Counted from the first letter of the stretch, positions 7,352 through 17,905 are shown. The stretch: DNA of 36,767 bases from Bryobacterales bacterium (GCA_020851655.1 JADZCI010000251.1:1-36767), one strand, 5' to 3'. Notes: generated by a model not told the origin, from the letters alone. Made by a program: numbers and translations.

Positions 7352-9706
7352 GTTGGCGTTCAAACGGTAGACCCCGCCCGGCCGCGTGGCCAGATCGGTT
7401 GTACGCTGGCCGTAGCGGACCTTGGCGCGCTCACCCAGGCTCGACGTCAGCGTCGCCTGCGTGAGTTTGCCGGCCTTCCACTTCATCGACACTTCAAAGC
7501 CGCCCCGCGCCCGCAACCCGCGCACTTCGCCCTCACTCCAGGCGTCCGGCAGCGCCGGAAGCAGCCGGATGACGCCGTTGTGGCTTTGCAGCAGCATCTC
7601 GGCGATTCCGGCGGCGCCTCCAAAGTTGCCGTCAATCTGGAACGGCGGATGAGCGTCAAAAAGGTTGTCGTAACTGCCGCCCTTGAACCTGCCGCCGTAG
7701 TCCATACCCATGTGCCCCACCGGCGACAGCAGGTAGTTGAGCAGCCGCAGCGCGCGGTTCCCATCGCCCAGCCGCGCCCAGAAGTTCAGTTTGTAAGCGA
7801 GCGACCAGCCGGTGGATAAGTCTCCACGCACTTCGAGAGACTTGCGTGCGGCCGCGGCCAAATCCGGAGTTTCGTCCGGTGTGATCTCCGAGCCCGGATA
7901 CAGTCCCCACAGGTGCGAAACATGGCGGTGGGTGGGTTCCGGTTCCGGGTACTCTTCCAGCCATTCCATGATTCGCCCGTCGGAGGCGATGCGGGTGGGC
8001 GCCAGCCGCTTTCGCCGTGCCGCGAGGTCGCGCGCAAATTCGGCATCGGCGCCCAGAATCCTGGATGATTCCACCACGGCATCGAACAGGTAGCGCAACA
8101 ACTGCTGATCGATAGTGGGGCCCATGCAAATGGAGGCCCGCCTGCCGTCCGGCAACCGGTAGGAATTTTCCGGTGAATTGCTGGGCGCGGTCACCAGCCA
8201 GCCATGCTTGGGTTCTTCCATGAGCATGTCCACATAAAACTGGGCGGATCCTTTCAGGATGGGATAAGCCCAAGACAGAAACTCGCGGTCTTTGGTGAAC
8301 AGATAGTGATCCCACAGGTGCTGGCAGAGCCACGCGGACGACGTTACGGCTGAGCCCCACGAAGCGCCCTCGCCGGGTGAGGTGAACAACCACGGGTTGG
8401 TGACGGTGTGCACCACCCAGCCGCGCGCATCGTAGTACTGTTTGGCCGTTCGCGCGCCGGGTTCCTGCAACGCCGCGATGAGTGCGAACAGCGGCTGGTT
8501 CAGATCGCCCAAGTTACCGGTTTCCGCCGGCCAGTAGTTCATCTGCAAGTTGATATTCAGATGCCAGTCCGCGTTCCACGGCGCTTGCAGTTCTTCGGCC
8601 CAGATGCCTTGCAGGTTGGCCGGCAGGCCGCCGGGCCGCGACGAAGAGATCAGCAGGTAGCGGCCGTAGTCGAAGTAGAGCGCGGCAAGCGCGGGGTCCT
8701 GCCGCCCGGCCGCCACCGCGCGCAGGCGTTCCGGAGCCGGCTTGCTCGATTCCGCACTCTCCGGGCCCAGGGTCAGACGCACCCGGTCAAAGTACTTCTG
8801 ATAGTCGGCGGTGTGCGCCGCCAGCAGTGCTTTGTAGCTCCTGCCCGCCGCCTTGGCGAGATCCTCGGCCGAGGCCCGCGCGGGGTCCGTCGTCCTGCGG
8901 CCCGCAAAGCCCATGTAGTCAGTCGCCGCGGTGATGAGGATGATGGCTTCATCGGCTCCATCCACGCGCAACGACGCACCGTCTGCCTGTATGGAGCCTC
9001 CCGAATGCAGGACCCTGGCGCGCGCGGCGAACTTCATCCCGCCACCTCCGGCGCCGTTGTTGAGCTGGCCTTCCAGAAGGAGAGTGTCCTGGCCTTCGGC
9101 CGACGTACGCGCACGCTCGGGCCGGTCCAGCGACAGCGTGAAGGAGATTCGCGCGCGCTGGCTGGCGGAAAGGCGGAAGACGATCACCTGGTCCGGTGCG
9201 CTCGAGAAGGCTTCGCGCGCAAAACGCACACCCCCGGCGGTGAACTCCACGCGCGCCACAGCCTGCGAGAGATCGAGCACGCGCCGGTAGTTGGAAGCCT
9301 CCGCTGTGCCAGTGAACTTGAATTTCAAGTTGCCGAGTATCTGGTAGCTCCCGTAGCGGACATCCTTGCCCCGGCCATTGCCCGTCCCCGGACCCTGACA
9401 AGTGAAATTGGCGTAGACCAGCTTCTCGGCCTCGGCGTTCTTACCTTCTTTCAAGAGGCGGCGGATCTCCGGCAAGTACTTGGCCGCGCCGGGCCGGTCG
9501 GCATCCTGCGCCGAACCAGACCACAAGGAACTCTCGTTGAGAACGACGCGCTCCTCGGCGGCGCCTCCGAACACCATGGCGCCCAGCCGCCCGTTGCCCA
9601 ATGGCAGCGACTGTGTGAAATTGGACGCCGGCGTGTCCAGGATGAGTTGCGGTGGAGTTGCCGCACCGGCGGACAGTACGGCCAGCAACCAGGCAAAAAG
9701 CTTCAT
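7343..9706 (-). CDS. GH95 family alpha-L-fucosidase / alpha-L-galactosidase, exported
   Basis: 787 residues with a signal peptide ([16 protein letters not shown]); ATG 9706 is chosen for this and lies four bases after the upstream stop. GH95 features in order: N-terminal beta domain with [16 protein letters not shown] and LNESSLWSG; (alpha/alpha)6 barrel with [19 protein letters not shown] (~385, the Asn-x-Asn pair); [20 protein letters not shown] (~590, acid Glu region); and FQIDGNFGG (~695, the Asp that completes the site). The family releases terminal alpha-L-fucose or alpha-L-galactose from plant polysaccharide side chains, here probably in the periplasm. It is the last gene of an operon with GH106 and a Gfo/Idh/MocA oxidoreductase. 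Confidence 0.9.
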   Translation of the reverse strand: MKLFAWLLAVLSAGAATPPQLILDTPASNFTQSLPLGNGRLGAMVFGGAAEERVVLNESSLWSGSAQDADRPGAAKYLPEIRRLLKEGKNAEAEKLVYANFTCQGPGTGNGRGKDVRYGSYQILGNLKFKFTGTAEASNYRRVLDLSQAVARVEFTAGGVRFAREAFSSAPDQVIVFRLSASQRARISFTLSLDRPERARTSAEGQDTLLLEGQLNNGAGGGGMKFAARARVLHSGGSIQADGASLRVDGADEAIILITAATDYMGFAGRRTTDPARASAEDLAKAAGRSYKALLAAHTADYQKYFDRVRLTLGPESAESSKPAPERLRAVAAGRQDPALAALYFDYGRYLLISSSRPGGLPANLQGIWAEELQAPWNADWHLNINLQMNYWPAETGNLGDLNQPLFALIAALQEPGARTAKQYYDARGWVVHTVTNPWLFTSPGEGASWGSAVTSSAWLCQHLWDHYLFTKDREFLSWAYPILKGSAQFYVDMLMEEPKHGWLVTAPSNSPENSYRLPDGRRASICMGPTIDQQLLRYLFDAVVESSRILGADAEFARDLAARRKRLAPTRIASDGRIMEWLEEYPEPEPTHRHVSHLWGLYPGSEITPDETPDLAAAARKSLEVRGDLSTGWSLAYKLNFWARLGDGNRALRLLNYLLSPVGHMGMDYGGRFKGGSYDNLFDAHPPFQIDGNFGGAAGIAEMLLQSHNGVIRLLPALPDAWSEGEVRGLRARGGFEVSMKWKAGKLTQATLTSSLGERAKVRYGQRTTDLATRPGGVYRLNANLR

Positions 9707-9710
9707 TCTC

Positions 9711-12416
9711 TCAGCGTACTTTGCGCGACAGGACCCGCAGTTGGACCGGACCCGTGATCCCCGATGGCAGGGCTTGGATTTTGTCCATGTCCTGGGGTTC
9801 GAACCGGACTCCGTAGCGCAGGTTGAGCAGGCGGTAATCCGGCAGCGAGTGGCCCGCCATGTGGTTGAGCGCCGTATTGCCCACCTCAACCTCGATGCGG
9901 TTGGCGCCTGCCCGCAGGTGTGGCGCGATGTCCAGCGCATACGGGGGCGCAAACAAGGCGCCGGCGCGGGCGCCGTTCACCGTCACCACGGCTGCCTCCC
10001 GGATGGGACCTTCATACCAGGCGCGCATACCGTTGCGCAGCGGTTGTTCCTTGAGTGCGGAACCAGGGCCAAAGTCCAGCAGCACACGGCCTTCGGGAAC
10101 GGTCGCGAGATCGAACGAACGCTCATAACGGGCCGTTCCGGAAAAGTAGCGTGTGTCGTCATCGCCGGTCCAGGACCGCGGCCGGTCGAGCGCGCGCGGT
10201 TCCGTGTTGGGAAACCGGACCGTCCAGCCGCCGGAAATATCTCGCGCGGCGCCGTTCGGCGTCCATTGAACCGGTGAAGCCGCGGCCGAGTTCGAGAAAA
10301 CGAAGACACGGGATTCGTAGGGCTGAAGTGTGAGCGCGAGGGAAACCCGCTTGGAATCCTTCGAGAGTACTTGGACCGGCTCCATTGAACCATCGAGCGG
10401 ATTCCACGCTTCCGCCGACGGGCCGGCCGCCCGGAACGCAGCCTTGACGGAACGCACCTGGTTGCTCGTATTCGCCACGAAGTAGATTTCCGCGAACGGC
10501 GTGGAGCGGTGTACAAAGCCGACATCGGTGACGGCGGGCTCCAGCGCCAGGCCGGGCGTGAGCGCGGTGCGGAGCGCCGCGCCGAGTTCGGCATCGTCCC
10601 GGACAAGCTTCGCCGGAGCCGCCTGCCCTGAAAACAACCTTTTGGAAATGGCCTTCACGTCCGCGTCTTCGGGTTCTGTAGCGGTCAAGCCGGGAGCGGA
10701 CGTGGGAGTGCGCCGGGTGGCGATCAGGATACCGCCGGCGCGAACAAAATGTTCCAGCTTACGCATGGAGGTGACAGGTATCGTCTCGACTCCCGGCAAC
10801 ACCACAGCCCGGTAGCGGCTGGCGCCAGACACCAGGCCGCCCTCCTCAACCCGGACGGCCTTGTCGAGTGCGCCATCGTCAATGAAGTCGAGTCCATAGC
10901 CGGACTCCAGGATCTGCGGCATCACCGTCTCGCCCACCATTTCGCGAAGGGTCTCGATCATGTGAACGCGGCCCGTGGTGAAGCGCGACCAGGCGTCGCT
11001 GTTCGGCAGGTAGAGCGCCACGTCGTTGACTGGCGCGCCTTGCCGCATCAGGAAACTGGTCCTTTGCAGATACAGCGCCAGGTCGGGCATGACAATCCAC
11101 CAGGGATTGCGGTCGTTGAGCGCGGCGGCGGCGTAGAAGCGCGCGCCAGGGTAGGCTATGCCTTCAGGGTTATAAGGCCAGCCATGGCCGATCAATTGGT
11201 TGATCCCTTGCAAAAAGTGCAGATCGGCTTCGGCCTTGATGTCCAGAGGCGTGGCGCGGAACGCCGGTGAGTGGAGCCATGTCCAGGTCTCGGATGAAGT
11301 AACCGGTTTGCCGTAAAGGTGGCTGGCCGAAGAGGCCCAGCGGGAAGCGCGCACCACCTTCCACTGCGGTCCTTCACCCTCGGGCAAATCCACCAGGGCG
11401 TTGGTCGAAATCGTAGCCGGCGGAATTCCGTAACCTTGAATGCGGAAGAGCGTTCCGTTCGCTTTGGCCCACTGCCGCATGGGTGTGATGAAGCGGTCTT
11501 CCAGCAGTTCTGTCAGGGTCCTGCCCCAGTCATGCCGGATGGCGGCAGTCTTGGGGCCGATCTCGCGGACGAGCGCCGGTAGATTTGGTTTGAGATCGTA
11601 ACCGCGCCGCCGTTGGAACTCCTCCAGAAAATCCGTCGTCCAGTCAGACCCGAAAACTTCCAGGCTGTCGCAGAAGGCGGCATAGGGCGGGTTCGCGGCC
11701 AAAGCCTTAATCAGCGGGGCGCCAACTTTTTCCAGGTAGTGATCGATCGCGCGCCGGTCATAGTGATCCAGGACGAAGCCCTCCGCCCCCACCGCGGGCC
11801 GCTTGACCATCATCCCCGTACGCGAGGCGATGAAGAACGTCACCTCGCGGGTTGCCTCTCCGGCAGGCAGCCACACGATTCCATCTCTTGGCGCGGGCAC
11901 TTCGTGGTTGGCGTCGTCGAACGCCGCAATCAAGGATTCGCCATGGCCGATGCCGGGCACAGGTACTCGCCGCGATGACACCGCGACTCTCTGCGCCCGC
12001 AGCCTGCCGGCGGCTTCTGTAACCGGAGTGTGTGGCCCGCCATAAGGCCAGCCGCTGCCGATCGTCAGATCGACCCGCATGCCCAATTCCCGGGCTTTAC
12101 CGGCGGCGAAGCCTATGGCGTCAAGGAACTCCGGCGACAGGAATGGGAGGTTGGTAAAACCCTTGGACGGATCGTCGAGGGCGATTGGGTAGACGGCTTG
12201 AATCTCGACACCGCCGATGCCGCCTTCCTTCATGCGGCGTAGTTCCCGCTCGATTTCCGTGCGCGTGACCGCCGAGCCGAACCACCACCACCGCATCATG
12301 ATCCGGGCGTCGTCCGGGGGTTTCAGGAACGCCGCCTTCAGATCCGCCAGGTTCGCGGGTTCAGCGCCCGGCGCCAGGCTCGCGGCCAGCAGCAGTAAGA
12401 CGGCGGCGCGCGTCAC
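9711..12416 (-). CDS. GH106 family glycosidase (alpha-L-rhamnosidase type), exported
   Basis: 901 residues starting at GTG 12416, six bases after the upstream stop. Residues 1-18 are a signal peptide ([18 protein letters not shown]). The N-terminal barrel opens with [20 protein letters not shown] and [16 protein letters not shown], the signature of Glyco_hydro_106; [14 protein letters not shown] follows near residue 120. The C-terminal ~200 residues form galactose-binding-like beta sandwiches ([32 protein letters not shown]). GH106 enzymes remove alpha-L-rhamnose, for example from rhamnogalacturonan. The GH95 partner downstream and uronate genes nearby fit a pectin side-chain function. Substrate specificity cannot be fixed from sequence. 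Confidence 0.85.
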   Translation of the reverse strand: MTRAAVLLLLAASLAPGAEPANLADLKAAFLKPPDDARIMMRWWWFGSAVTRTEIERELRRMKEGGIGGVEIQAVYPIALDDPSKGFTNLPFLSPEFLDAIGFAAGKARELGMRVDLTIGSGWPYGGPHTPVTEAAGRLRAQRVAVSSRRVPVPGIGHGESLIAAFDDANHEVPAPRDGIVWLPAGEATREVTFFIASRTGMMVKRPAVGAEGFVLDHYDRRAIDHYLEKVGAPLIKALAANPPYAAFCDSLEVFGSDWTTDFLEEFQRRRGYDLKPNLPALVREIGPKTAAIRHDWGRTLTELLEDRFITPMRQWAKANGTLFRIQGYGIPPATISTNALVDLPEGEGPQWKVVRASRWASSASHLYGKPVTSSETWTWLHSPAFRATPLDIKAEADLHFLQGINQLIGHGWPYNPEGIAYPGARFYAAAALNDRNPWWIVMPDLALYLQRTSFLMRQGAPVNDVALYLPNSDAWSRFTTGRVHMIETLREMVGETVMPQILESGYGLDFIDDGALDKAVRVEEGGLVSGASRYRAVVLPGVETIPVTSMRKLEHFVRAGGILIATRRTPTSAPGLTATEPEDADVKAISKRLFSGQAAPAKLVRDDAELGAALRTALTPGLALEPAVTDVGFVHRSTPFAEIYFVANTSNQVRSVKAAFRAAGPSAEAWNPLDGSMEPVQVLSKDSKRVSLALTLQPYESRVFVFSNSAAASPVQWTPNGAARDISGGWTVRFPNTEPRALDRPRSWTGDDDTRYFSGTARYERSFDLATVPEGRVLLDFGPGSALKEQPLRNGMRAWYEGPIREAAVVTVNGARAGALFAPPYALDIAPHLRAGANRIEVEVGNTALNHMAGHSLPDYRLLNLRYGVRFEPQDMDKIQALPSGITGPVQLRVLSRKVR

Positions 12417-12422
12417 GGCAAT

Positions 12423-13781
12423 CTAGGTCGCGGACTCTTTGCGCGGACCTTGCGGATGGTTCTTTCCATCACCCGCGTACACGGGCCGCTTCTCCGCGTT
12501 CTTGACCCGCTTCTTCGTGGCTGGGTCGAACAGGTGCATCTTGCCGTCGCGATAGCTTTCGCAGCCCATCCCGACCGACACCATGATCTGGTGCGCCAGC
12601 TCCGGCCCCAAATGAGGGGTTTGGCGTGTTCGCATGCACGAAAAGAAGTTGTCAGTGTGCAGGCGGTTCATCCTCGCGGTGGCGCCGGCGAAATCGAATG
12701 TCTGAGCGTCCAGCGGCTTGTTGTTGAAGCGCGCAATCATCGGTTCCGGCGTGAGGACGACGCGCCGCGGTTCAACGACGATGGTGCCCTCGTGTCCGTA
12801 AATGGCTTCGGGCAACAGCCGGTTTGCCGCGGAGTTGGCCATCGAGCCCGTAACGACGATGTAGAACTTCGGATACTCACAGACGGTGACGAAAGTGTCC
12901 GGGACGGCGCGGTCTTTCTGCACATAGATTCCGCCGAGTCCGGCAACCCGTGTCGGATACTGCGCGCCCATGGCGAAGAGGATCGGCCCGACCCTGTGGT
13001 AGTACAGGTCCGACGCGATGCCGTTGGAGTATTCCCAATACTTGCGCCAGCGGAAAAACCGCTCGCCACTGAACGGGATCTTGGGCGCCGGTCCCAGCCA
13101 CCGTTTCCAGTCCACGGTTTCTGGCGTGCACTCTTCATCGATGTAGTAATTCCACTCGCCGGCAATGGAGTTGCGGCTGTAAGTCGTCTGAGCCCATAGC
13201 AAGTCTCCGATTGCGCCGGAAGCCACCAACTCGCGGACTTTGTGCCAGCGCGGATCGCTGAGAAACTGGCTGCCCACCTGCAAGACCCGGCCGTACTTGG
13301 CCGCGGCGGCAATCACCTGCGCGCTCTCTTCCACGGTCAGGGTGATGGGCTTCTGCAGATAGACGTCCTTGCCGGACGCAAACGCGTCGATGGCCATCTG
13401 GCAGTGCCAGTGGTCGGGCGTGGCGATGAGGACGCCGTCGATATCGGTCCGCTGAAGGAGTTCGCGATAGTCGACCAGGACGTCCCTGTCAGTCAGCTTG
13501 GAAATGCTCTTGGCTCGCTCGCGATGCCGCTGATAAACGTCGGCGATGGCTGCGACTTCGATGTCCTTGTCCGCGTCCTGCTGCTTGATGAAGTCGCGCA
13601 GGTGGCCTGTGCCCATGATGCCGACGCCGATCATGCCGACGCGAATGCGGTCGTTGGCGCCCAGTGTCCGCGAAGCGCTTCGCGCCGTGATAGTGGGCTT
13701 GACTGTCTTGGCGGCTTGGGCGATGGAGGCGGTAGCCGCGGCGGCGAGAAACGCCCGCCTGGAGTTTTGCATCTCTGACAT
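12423..13781 (-). CDS. Gfo/Idh/MocA family oxidoreductase with Tat signal
   Basis: About 452 residues. A twin-arginine leader (NSRRAFLAAAATASIAQA) shows Tat export. The Rossmann fold follows with RVGMIGVGIMGTGHLRDF near residue 45, and ATPDHWHCQMAIDAFASGKD with YLQKPITLTVEE, where the EKP-type motif appears as QKP. The C-terminal substrate domain includes DWKRWLGPAP, typical of exported members in Acidobacteriota, Planctomycetes and Bacteroidota. Such proteins act on sugars or glycosides with bound NAD(P). ATG 13781 has AGAGG ten bases upstream; a GTG at 13793 with GGAGGTG is equally possible. It is the first gene of the operon with GH106 and GH95, which suggests it handles a released or modified glycoside. 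Confidence 0.88.
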   Translation of the reverse strand: MSEMQNSRRAFLAAAATASIAQAAKTVKPTITARSASRTLGANDRIRVGMIGVGIMGTGHLRDFIKQQDADKDIEVAAIADVYQRHRERAKSISKLTDRDVLVDYRELLQRTDIDGVLIATPDHWHCQMAIDAFASGKDVYLQKPITLTVEESAQVIAAAAKYGRVLQVGSQFLSDPRWHKVRELVASGAIGDLLWAQTTYSRNSIAGEWNYYIDEECTPETVDWKRWLGPAPKIPFSGERFFRWRKYWEYSNGIASDLYYHRVGPILFAMGAQYPTRVAGLGGIYVQKDRAVPDTFVTVCEYPKFYIVVTGSMANSAANRLLPEAIYGHEGTIVVEPRRVVLTPEPMIARFNNKPLDAQTFDFAGATARMNRLHTDNFFSCMRTRQTPHLGPELAHQIMVSVGMGCESYRDGKMHLFDPATKKRVKNAEKRPVYAGDGKNHPQGPRKESAT

Positions 13782-13866
13782 AGGGGTGTTCACCTCTATT
13801 CTTTCACCTCCGGGCGGGCCGTGAAACTGGCAGCCGGCGCCCCCACCCCAAGCCAGGAGCGTCGAA

Positions 13867-14949
13867 TCAAGGTTTCGGATGCGGCGGCTTGGTTAACCGC
13901 AGAAACGCGCCGGCGCCCGCGGCGGACCGTTTCAGCGACTGGCCGGCCTTTTCCGCCGACGTCTTCAACGCCGCGCCTGTCTTGGCGCCGGCCAAATTCA
14001 GCGCGCTGCTCGTGTTGGCTGCCGATGTGGACAGCGCATCGCCGGTTGCCTGGCTTGCCTGCGCCAGAGCGGCGCCGGTGTTCCGGCTGGAGACGTCCAG
14101 CGCGCTGCCGGTTGCCACGGTCGCCAGCATCAGACCCTGAGCGGGCAAGAGCGACGGATACAGCGTCACTTCGCTCGAACCGGCAGATGACGACAGCCGA
14201 TTCACGACATCGCTGGTGAAATGGGGAACCAGCTTTGACGCGGCTTGCCAGCGCGGCGAGTGGATCCAAACCGCGCCGTTCAACGGAGCGCCGGCTTCAC
14301 CGAGATTGACAATCTGGGGAGGACGCAGCAGGGATGGCGCTATGCAGACGTCCGCGCCACAACCCGCGCCACAGCGCGCCGGGTTGAGAAACGAAGCGTG
14401 CTTGCCCGCTGAAATCCAAACCGCGGGACCCGTGTCCACGGCGCGCGCATCGGATGCGCGGAGTCCATGGCTGGCGTCACACACCGTGCCCTGGTGCGCC
14501 GCGGCGTACCAATACACGGCGCGCCATTCCTCAGCCGGACTATCCGGATTGGGCGCGGTTACCAGGGCGACGACCTGTTCCGCATCGAGGTCATGTCCCG
14601 CCTTTCCGCAATCCCTGGCCCACAAGTGGTGGTATCGAACTTCGACAAAGCTTCCAGCGCCGTCCGGGCTTTGAACCGGCGAAACCGAACCGTAGATGGT
14701 TCCGTTCCGCTCCATGACCCGCGGGTCCGCCAAGCCGGGCACAAACTCGGCCGGCATGGCATCACATTCACCGCTGCTGAGAAAGAACGCGGGAGCGAAC
14801 CGCGCCAACAACTCCTGCTCCAGGGCGTCAGCGACTCCGTCACGGTCGCCGTCCGCCGGAGGAACGGCTTGCGCAACCGCGCTGGCGAGCCCGGCAAGCA
14901 GGACCCAGTACAGCACGCCGCGGAATCTCACAGATACTTGTGCAACCAT
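13867..14949 (-). CDS. Secreted Vps62-like protein with C-terminal 11-residue repeats
   Basis: 360 residues. ATG 14949 has GGGAGG seven bases upstream and overlaps the end of the S9 peptidase gene by 22 bases; a GTG at 14931, overlapping that stop, is the alternative. Signal peptide to about residue 27 (VLLAGLASAVAQA), then DGDRDGVADALEQELLARFA, a calcium-loop-like stretch. The middle domain (YHHLWARDCGKAGHDLDAEQ, AVYWYAAAHQGTVC, VWISAGKHASFLNP) recalls Vps62/DUF946-type proteins and has many Cys residues. The last ~80 residues are seven 11-residue repeats, described separately. Function unknown; an extracytoplasmic role is likely. It is the last gene of a four-gene operon. Confidence 0.75.
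   Translation of the reverse strand: MVAQVSVRFRGVLYWVLLAGLASAVAQAVPPADGDRDGVADALEQELLARFAPAFFLSSGECDAMPAEFVPGLADPRVMERNGTIYGSVSPVQSPDGAGSFVEVRYHHLWARDCGKAGHDLDAEQVVALVTAPNPDSPAEEWRAVYWYAAAHQGTVCDASHGLRASDARAVDTGPAVWISAGKHASFLNPARCGAGCGADVCIAPSLLRPPQIVNLGEAGAPLNGAVWIHSPRWQAASKLVPHFTSDVVNRLSSSAGSSEVTLYPSLLPAQGLMLATVATGSALDVSSRNTGAALAQASQATGDALSTSAANTSSALNLAGAKTGAALKTSAEKAGQSLKRSAAGAGAFLRLTKPPHPKP
13891..14121 (-). repeat. Seven tandem 11-residue amphipathic repeats in the Vps62-like protein
   Basis: Seven consecutive 11-residue units with no gaps, for example TVATGSALDVS, SRNTGAALAQA, SQATGDALSTS, AANTSSALNLA and GAKTGAALKTS. The consensus is xxxTGxALxxS; the last two units drift (AEKAGQSLKRS, AAGAGAFLRLT). 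An 11-residue period suits a right-handed amphipathic helix like those of LEA-type and apolipoprotein-like proteins, so membrane-surface or desiccation-related binding is possible. The repeat is seen; the role is inference. Confidence 0.85.
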
Positions 14950-16958
14950 CCCAGAACCTCCCGCATGTGAAACCGGTGGTTGTCCACTGTCAGGATCCAA
15001 TGCCCCTCGGTGGGAAATACGATCAGCCGCGATGGAACCTTGAGACGCTGAAGTAGCTTGTAGGTGGTCATGCTTTCGCTCAGCGGCACGCGAAAGTCCT
15101 GTTCGCCCTGCGTGATCAGCATGGGCGTTTTGAAGTGTTCGGCGTAGCGTATCGGGCTCTGATCGTTCCATTGGCCGCCCTTCTCCCAGATTGGGCCGCC
15201 CATGCGCAACTCGCGGGTCAATCCGCCGTCGTTGACGCCATACTGAGACTCGTTGTTGACGGCGCCCGCGTGGTTGACCAGGCACTTGAACTGGTTGGTG
15301 TGCCCGTTGAACCAGTTCATCAGGTACCCACCGTAACTGGCGCCGATGGCAGCCTGCCGCGTCTTGTCGATGAACGGATAGCGCCGCGCGGCTTCGTCGA
15401 TCGCCTCCAGGATTTCCTCGGCGGGTCCCCGCAGCACGTCCCGCTCAATGTCGTCGGCGAACTTCTCTCCAAACCCGGTCGAACCCGTGTAATCGGTCTG
15501 CAGCAGGACGTAACCGGGCGACGTCAGCAGATGATAGTTCCAGCGCACGGAAAACGCATCCTTCGACATCGCGTTGGGGCCGCCGTGAGGGAACGCCACA
15601 ACCGGATACCGCTTACCGGCATCGAAATTCGGAGGCAGCGTAATCAGGTTGTGGATGCGTTTACCGTTCTTGGCCGTGAACCAGAAGTGTTCGGGCGCCT
15701 TCCAGTCGATCTGCGCGATACGCTCGGCGTCGAAGTTGGTGAGGTAGGAGTGCATGCCGCGCGCCGGATTGATTGAGACGATTTGCGGCGGCTGGGTGGA
15801 CGAGCCATAGCGCCCGATGAGGTGATCGCCCACCGGGGTGATATTCGAGTAGCCGCCCTCTTTCACCGGAAAGACCAGCTCGACCGTTCCACCCGCGGCC
15901 GGAACCCGGAAGACCTTGTCAAAGCCATCGTCTTCCGCCTCAAGGTAGACCGTCTTGCCATCCCGCGTCAGGCTGAATGCGGAAACAGACCGGTCCCATG
16001 CATCCGTCAGCAAGACCGGCCGGGTACCCAGCGGCCAGGCGAACCGGGCAAGCTTGGACAGGCTGTAGATCCGCTCTTTGGTGGGTTGCCGGTGACGCAG
16101 CGCGTACAAAGCGTCACCCGAGGGGCTGAAGCGAGGATTCGAGAAGTTCTGCCCGTCTTCGGTGAACGCGGCGGGTTCACCGCCCGCCGAGGGCACATGG
16201 AACAACCGCGACTCGATGTCGGCATACATCAACTCATTGCGGTTGATAACGGCGGCGAAAATCACTTCCCGGCCGTCGGGGGACCAGACGCCGTGCAGGC
16301 TTTGATCGGCGCCGCCGCCGAACAGCCCGCCGAATCCCTTCGAGGAGGCCAACTGTGTCCCGGCCAGCAGGTCTTTCGCCTTGGCTTCCGGCGAGAGTTC
16401 CTGTACGAAGAGATGAGGACGTTTCTCATCGAGCCAGGCGTTCCAATGCCGGACAGGGAACGTGTCAAAGGCGAGCGCATTGTATTTGCGCGCCTTGCGT
16501 TCAGCCGCGAGGGGATCGAACTCGCTCTCGAACAGAAGCGCCTGCCCGTCGGGCCGGAATTTCGGATTCGTGGCGCCGCCCGCCATCGACGTCACTCGCA
16601 GCGCCTCGCCGCCCGTCATGGGCAGGACGTAGATTTGCGCCGCGTCATCACCCTCACGCTTGGAAGAGAAGGCGAGGCGAGAGCCGTCGCGGGACCACTC
16701 GACCGCCGATTCGGCGGCGCGGGTGGAGGTGATTCGCCGCGCCGGTGCGCCTCCATCGGACGGAACTACCCACAAGTCGGAACTTTGCCTGCCGGCTTCG
16801 TACGATGGTTCCAGGACGGAAAACACCACCCACTTTCCGTCCGGACTCACCACGGGTTCGCCCACACGCTTCATCATCCAGACGTCCTCGTGGGTAATGG
16901 TCCGCTTTTGCGCCGGCAGCGCGGTGCTCAACAGGATCAGCAGAAACCAGATCTTCAT
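14928..16958 (-). CDS. S9 family serine peptidase (acylaminoacyl-peptidase type), exported
   Basis: 676 residues with a signal peptide (MKIWFLLILLSTALPAQ). The first ~400 residues are a beta-propeller with WD40-like TolB motifs (GEPVVSPDGKWVVFSV, ESAVEWSRDGSRLAFSSKR). The C-terminal alpha/beta hydrolase carries the triad Ser541 (GASYGGYLMN), Asp621 (TQGEQDFRVPLSES) and His653 (TEGHWIL). It cleaves short peptides, probably in the periplasm, as part of the large peptide-use set of these bacteria. ATG 16958 overlaps the upstream dehydratase stop by four bases, indicating translational coupling. Confidence 0.92.
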   Translation of the reverse strand: MKIWFLLILLSTALPAQKRTITHEDVWMMKRVGEPVVSPDGKWVVFSVLEPSYEAGRQSSDLWVVPSDGGAPARRITSTRAAESAVEWSRDGSRLAFSSKREGDDAAQIYVLPMTGGEALRVTSMAGGATNPKFRPDGQALLFESEFDPLAAERKARKYNALAFDTFPVRHWNAWLDEKRPHLFVQELSPEAKAKDLLAGTQLASSKGFGGLFGGGADQSLHGVWSPDGREVIFAAVINRNELMYADIESRLFHVPSAGGEPAAFTEDGQNFSNPRFSPSGDALYALRHRQPTKERIYSLSKLARFAWPLGTRPVLLTDAWDRSVSAFSLTRDGKTVYLEAEDDGFDKVFRVPAAGGTVELVFPVKEGGYSNITPVGDHLIGRYGSSTQPPQIVSINPARGMHSYLTNFDAERIAQIDWKAPEHFWFTAKNGKRIHNLITLPPNFDAGKRYPVVAFPHGGPNAMSKDAFSVRWNYHLLTSPGYVLLQTDYTGSTGFGEKFADDIERDVLRGPAEEILEAIDEAARRYPFIDKTRQAAIGASYGGYLMNWFNGHTNQFKCLVNHAGAVNNESQYGVNDGGLTRELRMGGPIWEKGGQWNDQSPIRYAEHFKTPMLITQGEQDFRVPLSESMTTYKLLQRLKVPSRLIVFPTEGHWILTVDNHRFHMREVLGWLHKYL

Positions 16959-17905
16959 AACGACGCGAGAACCTCCAAGTCCACGTTTCCGCCCGAAACC
17001 ACAATGCCTACGCGCCGCACTCCGGCCGGCAACTTATTGTGCAACACCGCCGCGGCGCCCACAGCGCCGCTGGGTTCGATCACCGTCTTCATGCGCGTCA
17101 ACAGGAACTTCAGTGTCTCCTTGATCTCGGCTTCGCTGACCAGCACGATGTCTTCCACCAGGTCTTGCACGATCGGAAAATTGTGGATGCCGGGCGCGGG
17201 CGTCCGCAAACCGTCGGCGATGGTTGGCGGCGGCGGGATCTCGACCCTGTGCCCCGCCTGGCGCGACAACCAGTAGTCGTTGGCCAACTCGGGTTCGACG
17301 CCGAAGACGCGAATCGCGGGATTGGAGGCTTTGGCCGCAATGGCGCACCCGGCGAGAAGCCCTCCACCGCCCAGGCAAATGGCCAGGGTGTCGAGGTCCG
17401 GAACCTCTTCGAGCAATTCCCTGGCGCACGTCCCCTGCCCGGCGATGATCCACGGATGGTCGTAAGGCGGAACCAGCGTAGCGCCGCTTTCCTCGGCAAT
17501 CCGGCGTCCGATTTCTTCCCGGCGCTCGCGGTGGCGGTCGTAGGTGATCACCGTGGGGCCATGGCTTCGAGTCGCCTCCATCTTGGATTTCGGCGCGTCT
17601 TCCGGCATCACCAGGGTTGCCTTCATGCCAAGCGACTCGGCGGCGATGGCGACCGCCTGCGCGTGGTTCCCGGATGAGAAAGCCACGACGCCGCGTTTCC
17701 GCTCATCCGGCGTCAGGGAATAGAGGAAGTTGGCGGCGCCGCGAATCTTGAACGCGCCGCCTCTCTGGAAGTTCTCGCACTTGAAAAACGCGGCGAGCCC
17801 GGCGCGCTCGTCAAAGCTCCGGCTGGTCAGCACCGGGGTCCTGTGAGCGATCGTCTCAATGCGCCCGGCGGCGCGGGCGACATCTTCGAATGTGACGGAA
17901 TGCAC
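16955..17905 (-). CDS. PLP-dependent threonine/serine dehydratase-type enzyme
   Basis: 316 residues from GTG 17905, directly after the stop of the dehydrogenase gene. Fold type II PLP enzyme: Lys53 in GGAFKIRGA binds PLP, SSGNHAQA (~78) binds substrate, and the glycine-rich CLGGGGLLAG (~175) holds the phosphate. It ends near VGIVVSGGNVDL without an ACT regulatory domain, so it matches the short catabolic class (threonine ammonia-lyase, serine racemase or hydroxyaspartate ammonia-lyase) rather than the allosteric biosynthetic IlvA. It deaminates a hydroxy amino acid to a 2-oxoacid. The operon partner 2-hydroxyacid dehydrogenase could reduce such 2-oxoacids, and the S9 peptidase could supply amino acids; that link is inference. 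Confidence 0.85.
   Translation of the reverse strand: MHSVTFEDVARAAGRIETIAHRTPVLTSRSFDERAGLAAFFKCENFQRGGAFKIRGAANFLYSLTPDERKRGVVAFSSGNHAQAVAIAAESLGMKATLVMPEDAPKSKMEATRSHGPTVITYDRHRERREEIGRRIAEESGATLVPPYDHPWIIAGQGTCARELLEEVPDLDTLAICLGGGGLLAGCAIAAKASNPAIRVFGVEPELANDYWLSRQAGHRVEIPPPPTIADGLRTPAPGIHNFPIVQDLVEDIVLVSEAEIKETLKFLLTRMKTVIEPSGAVGAAAVLHNKLPAGVRRVGIVVSGGNVDLEVLASL

Noticed and set aside
8408..9757. Long plus-strand frame antisense to the GH95 gene
   Set aside because: It mirrors a clearly recognised glycosidase in high-GC DNA; the translation is Arg/Gly-rich with no domain. The same holds for 15783-17276, 20126-21418, 22711-23643, 12450-13199 and 2318-2984.
13867..15285. Extended 472-residue start for the Vps62-like protein
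   Set aside because: The extra N-terminal part lies inside the S9 peptidase gene and is Arg-rich; ATG 14949 has a good ribosome site and starts a signal peptide.
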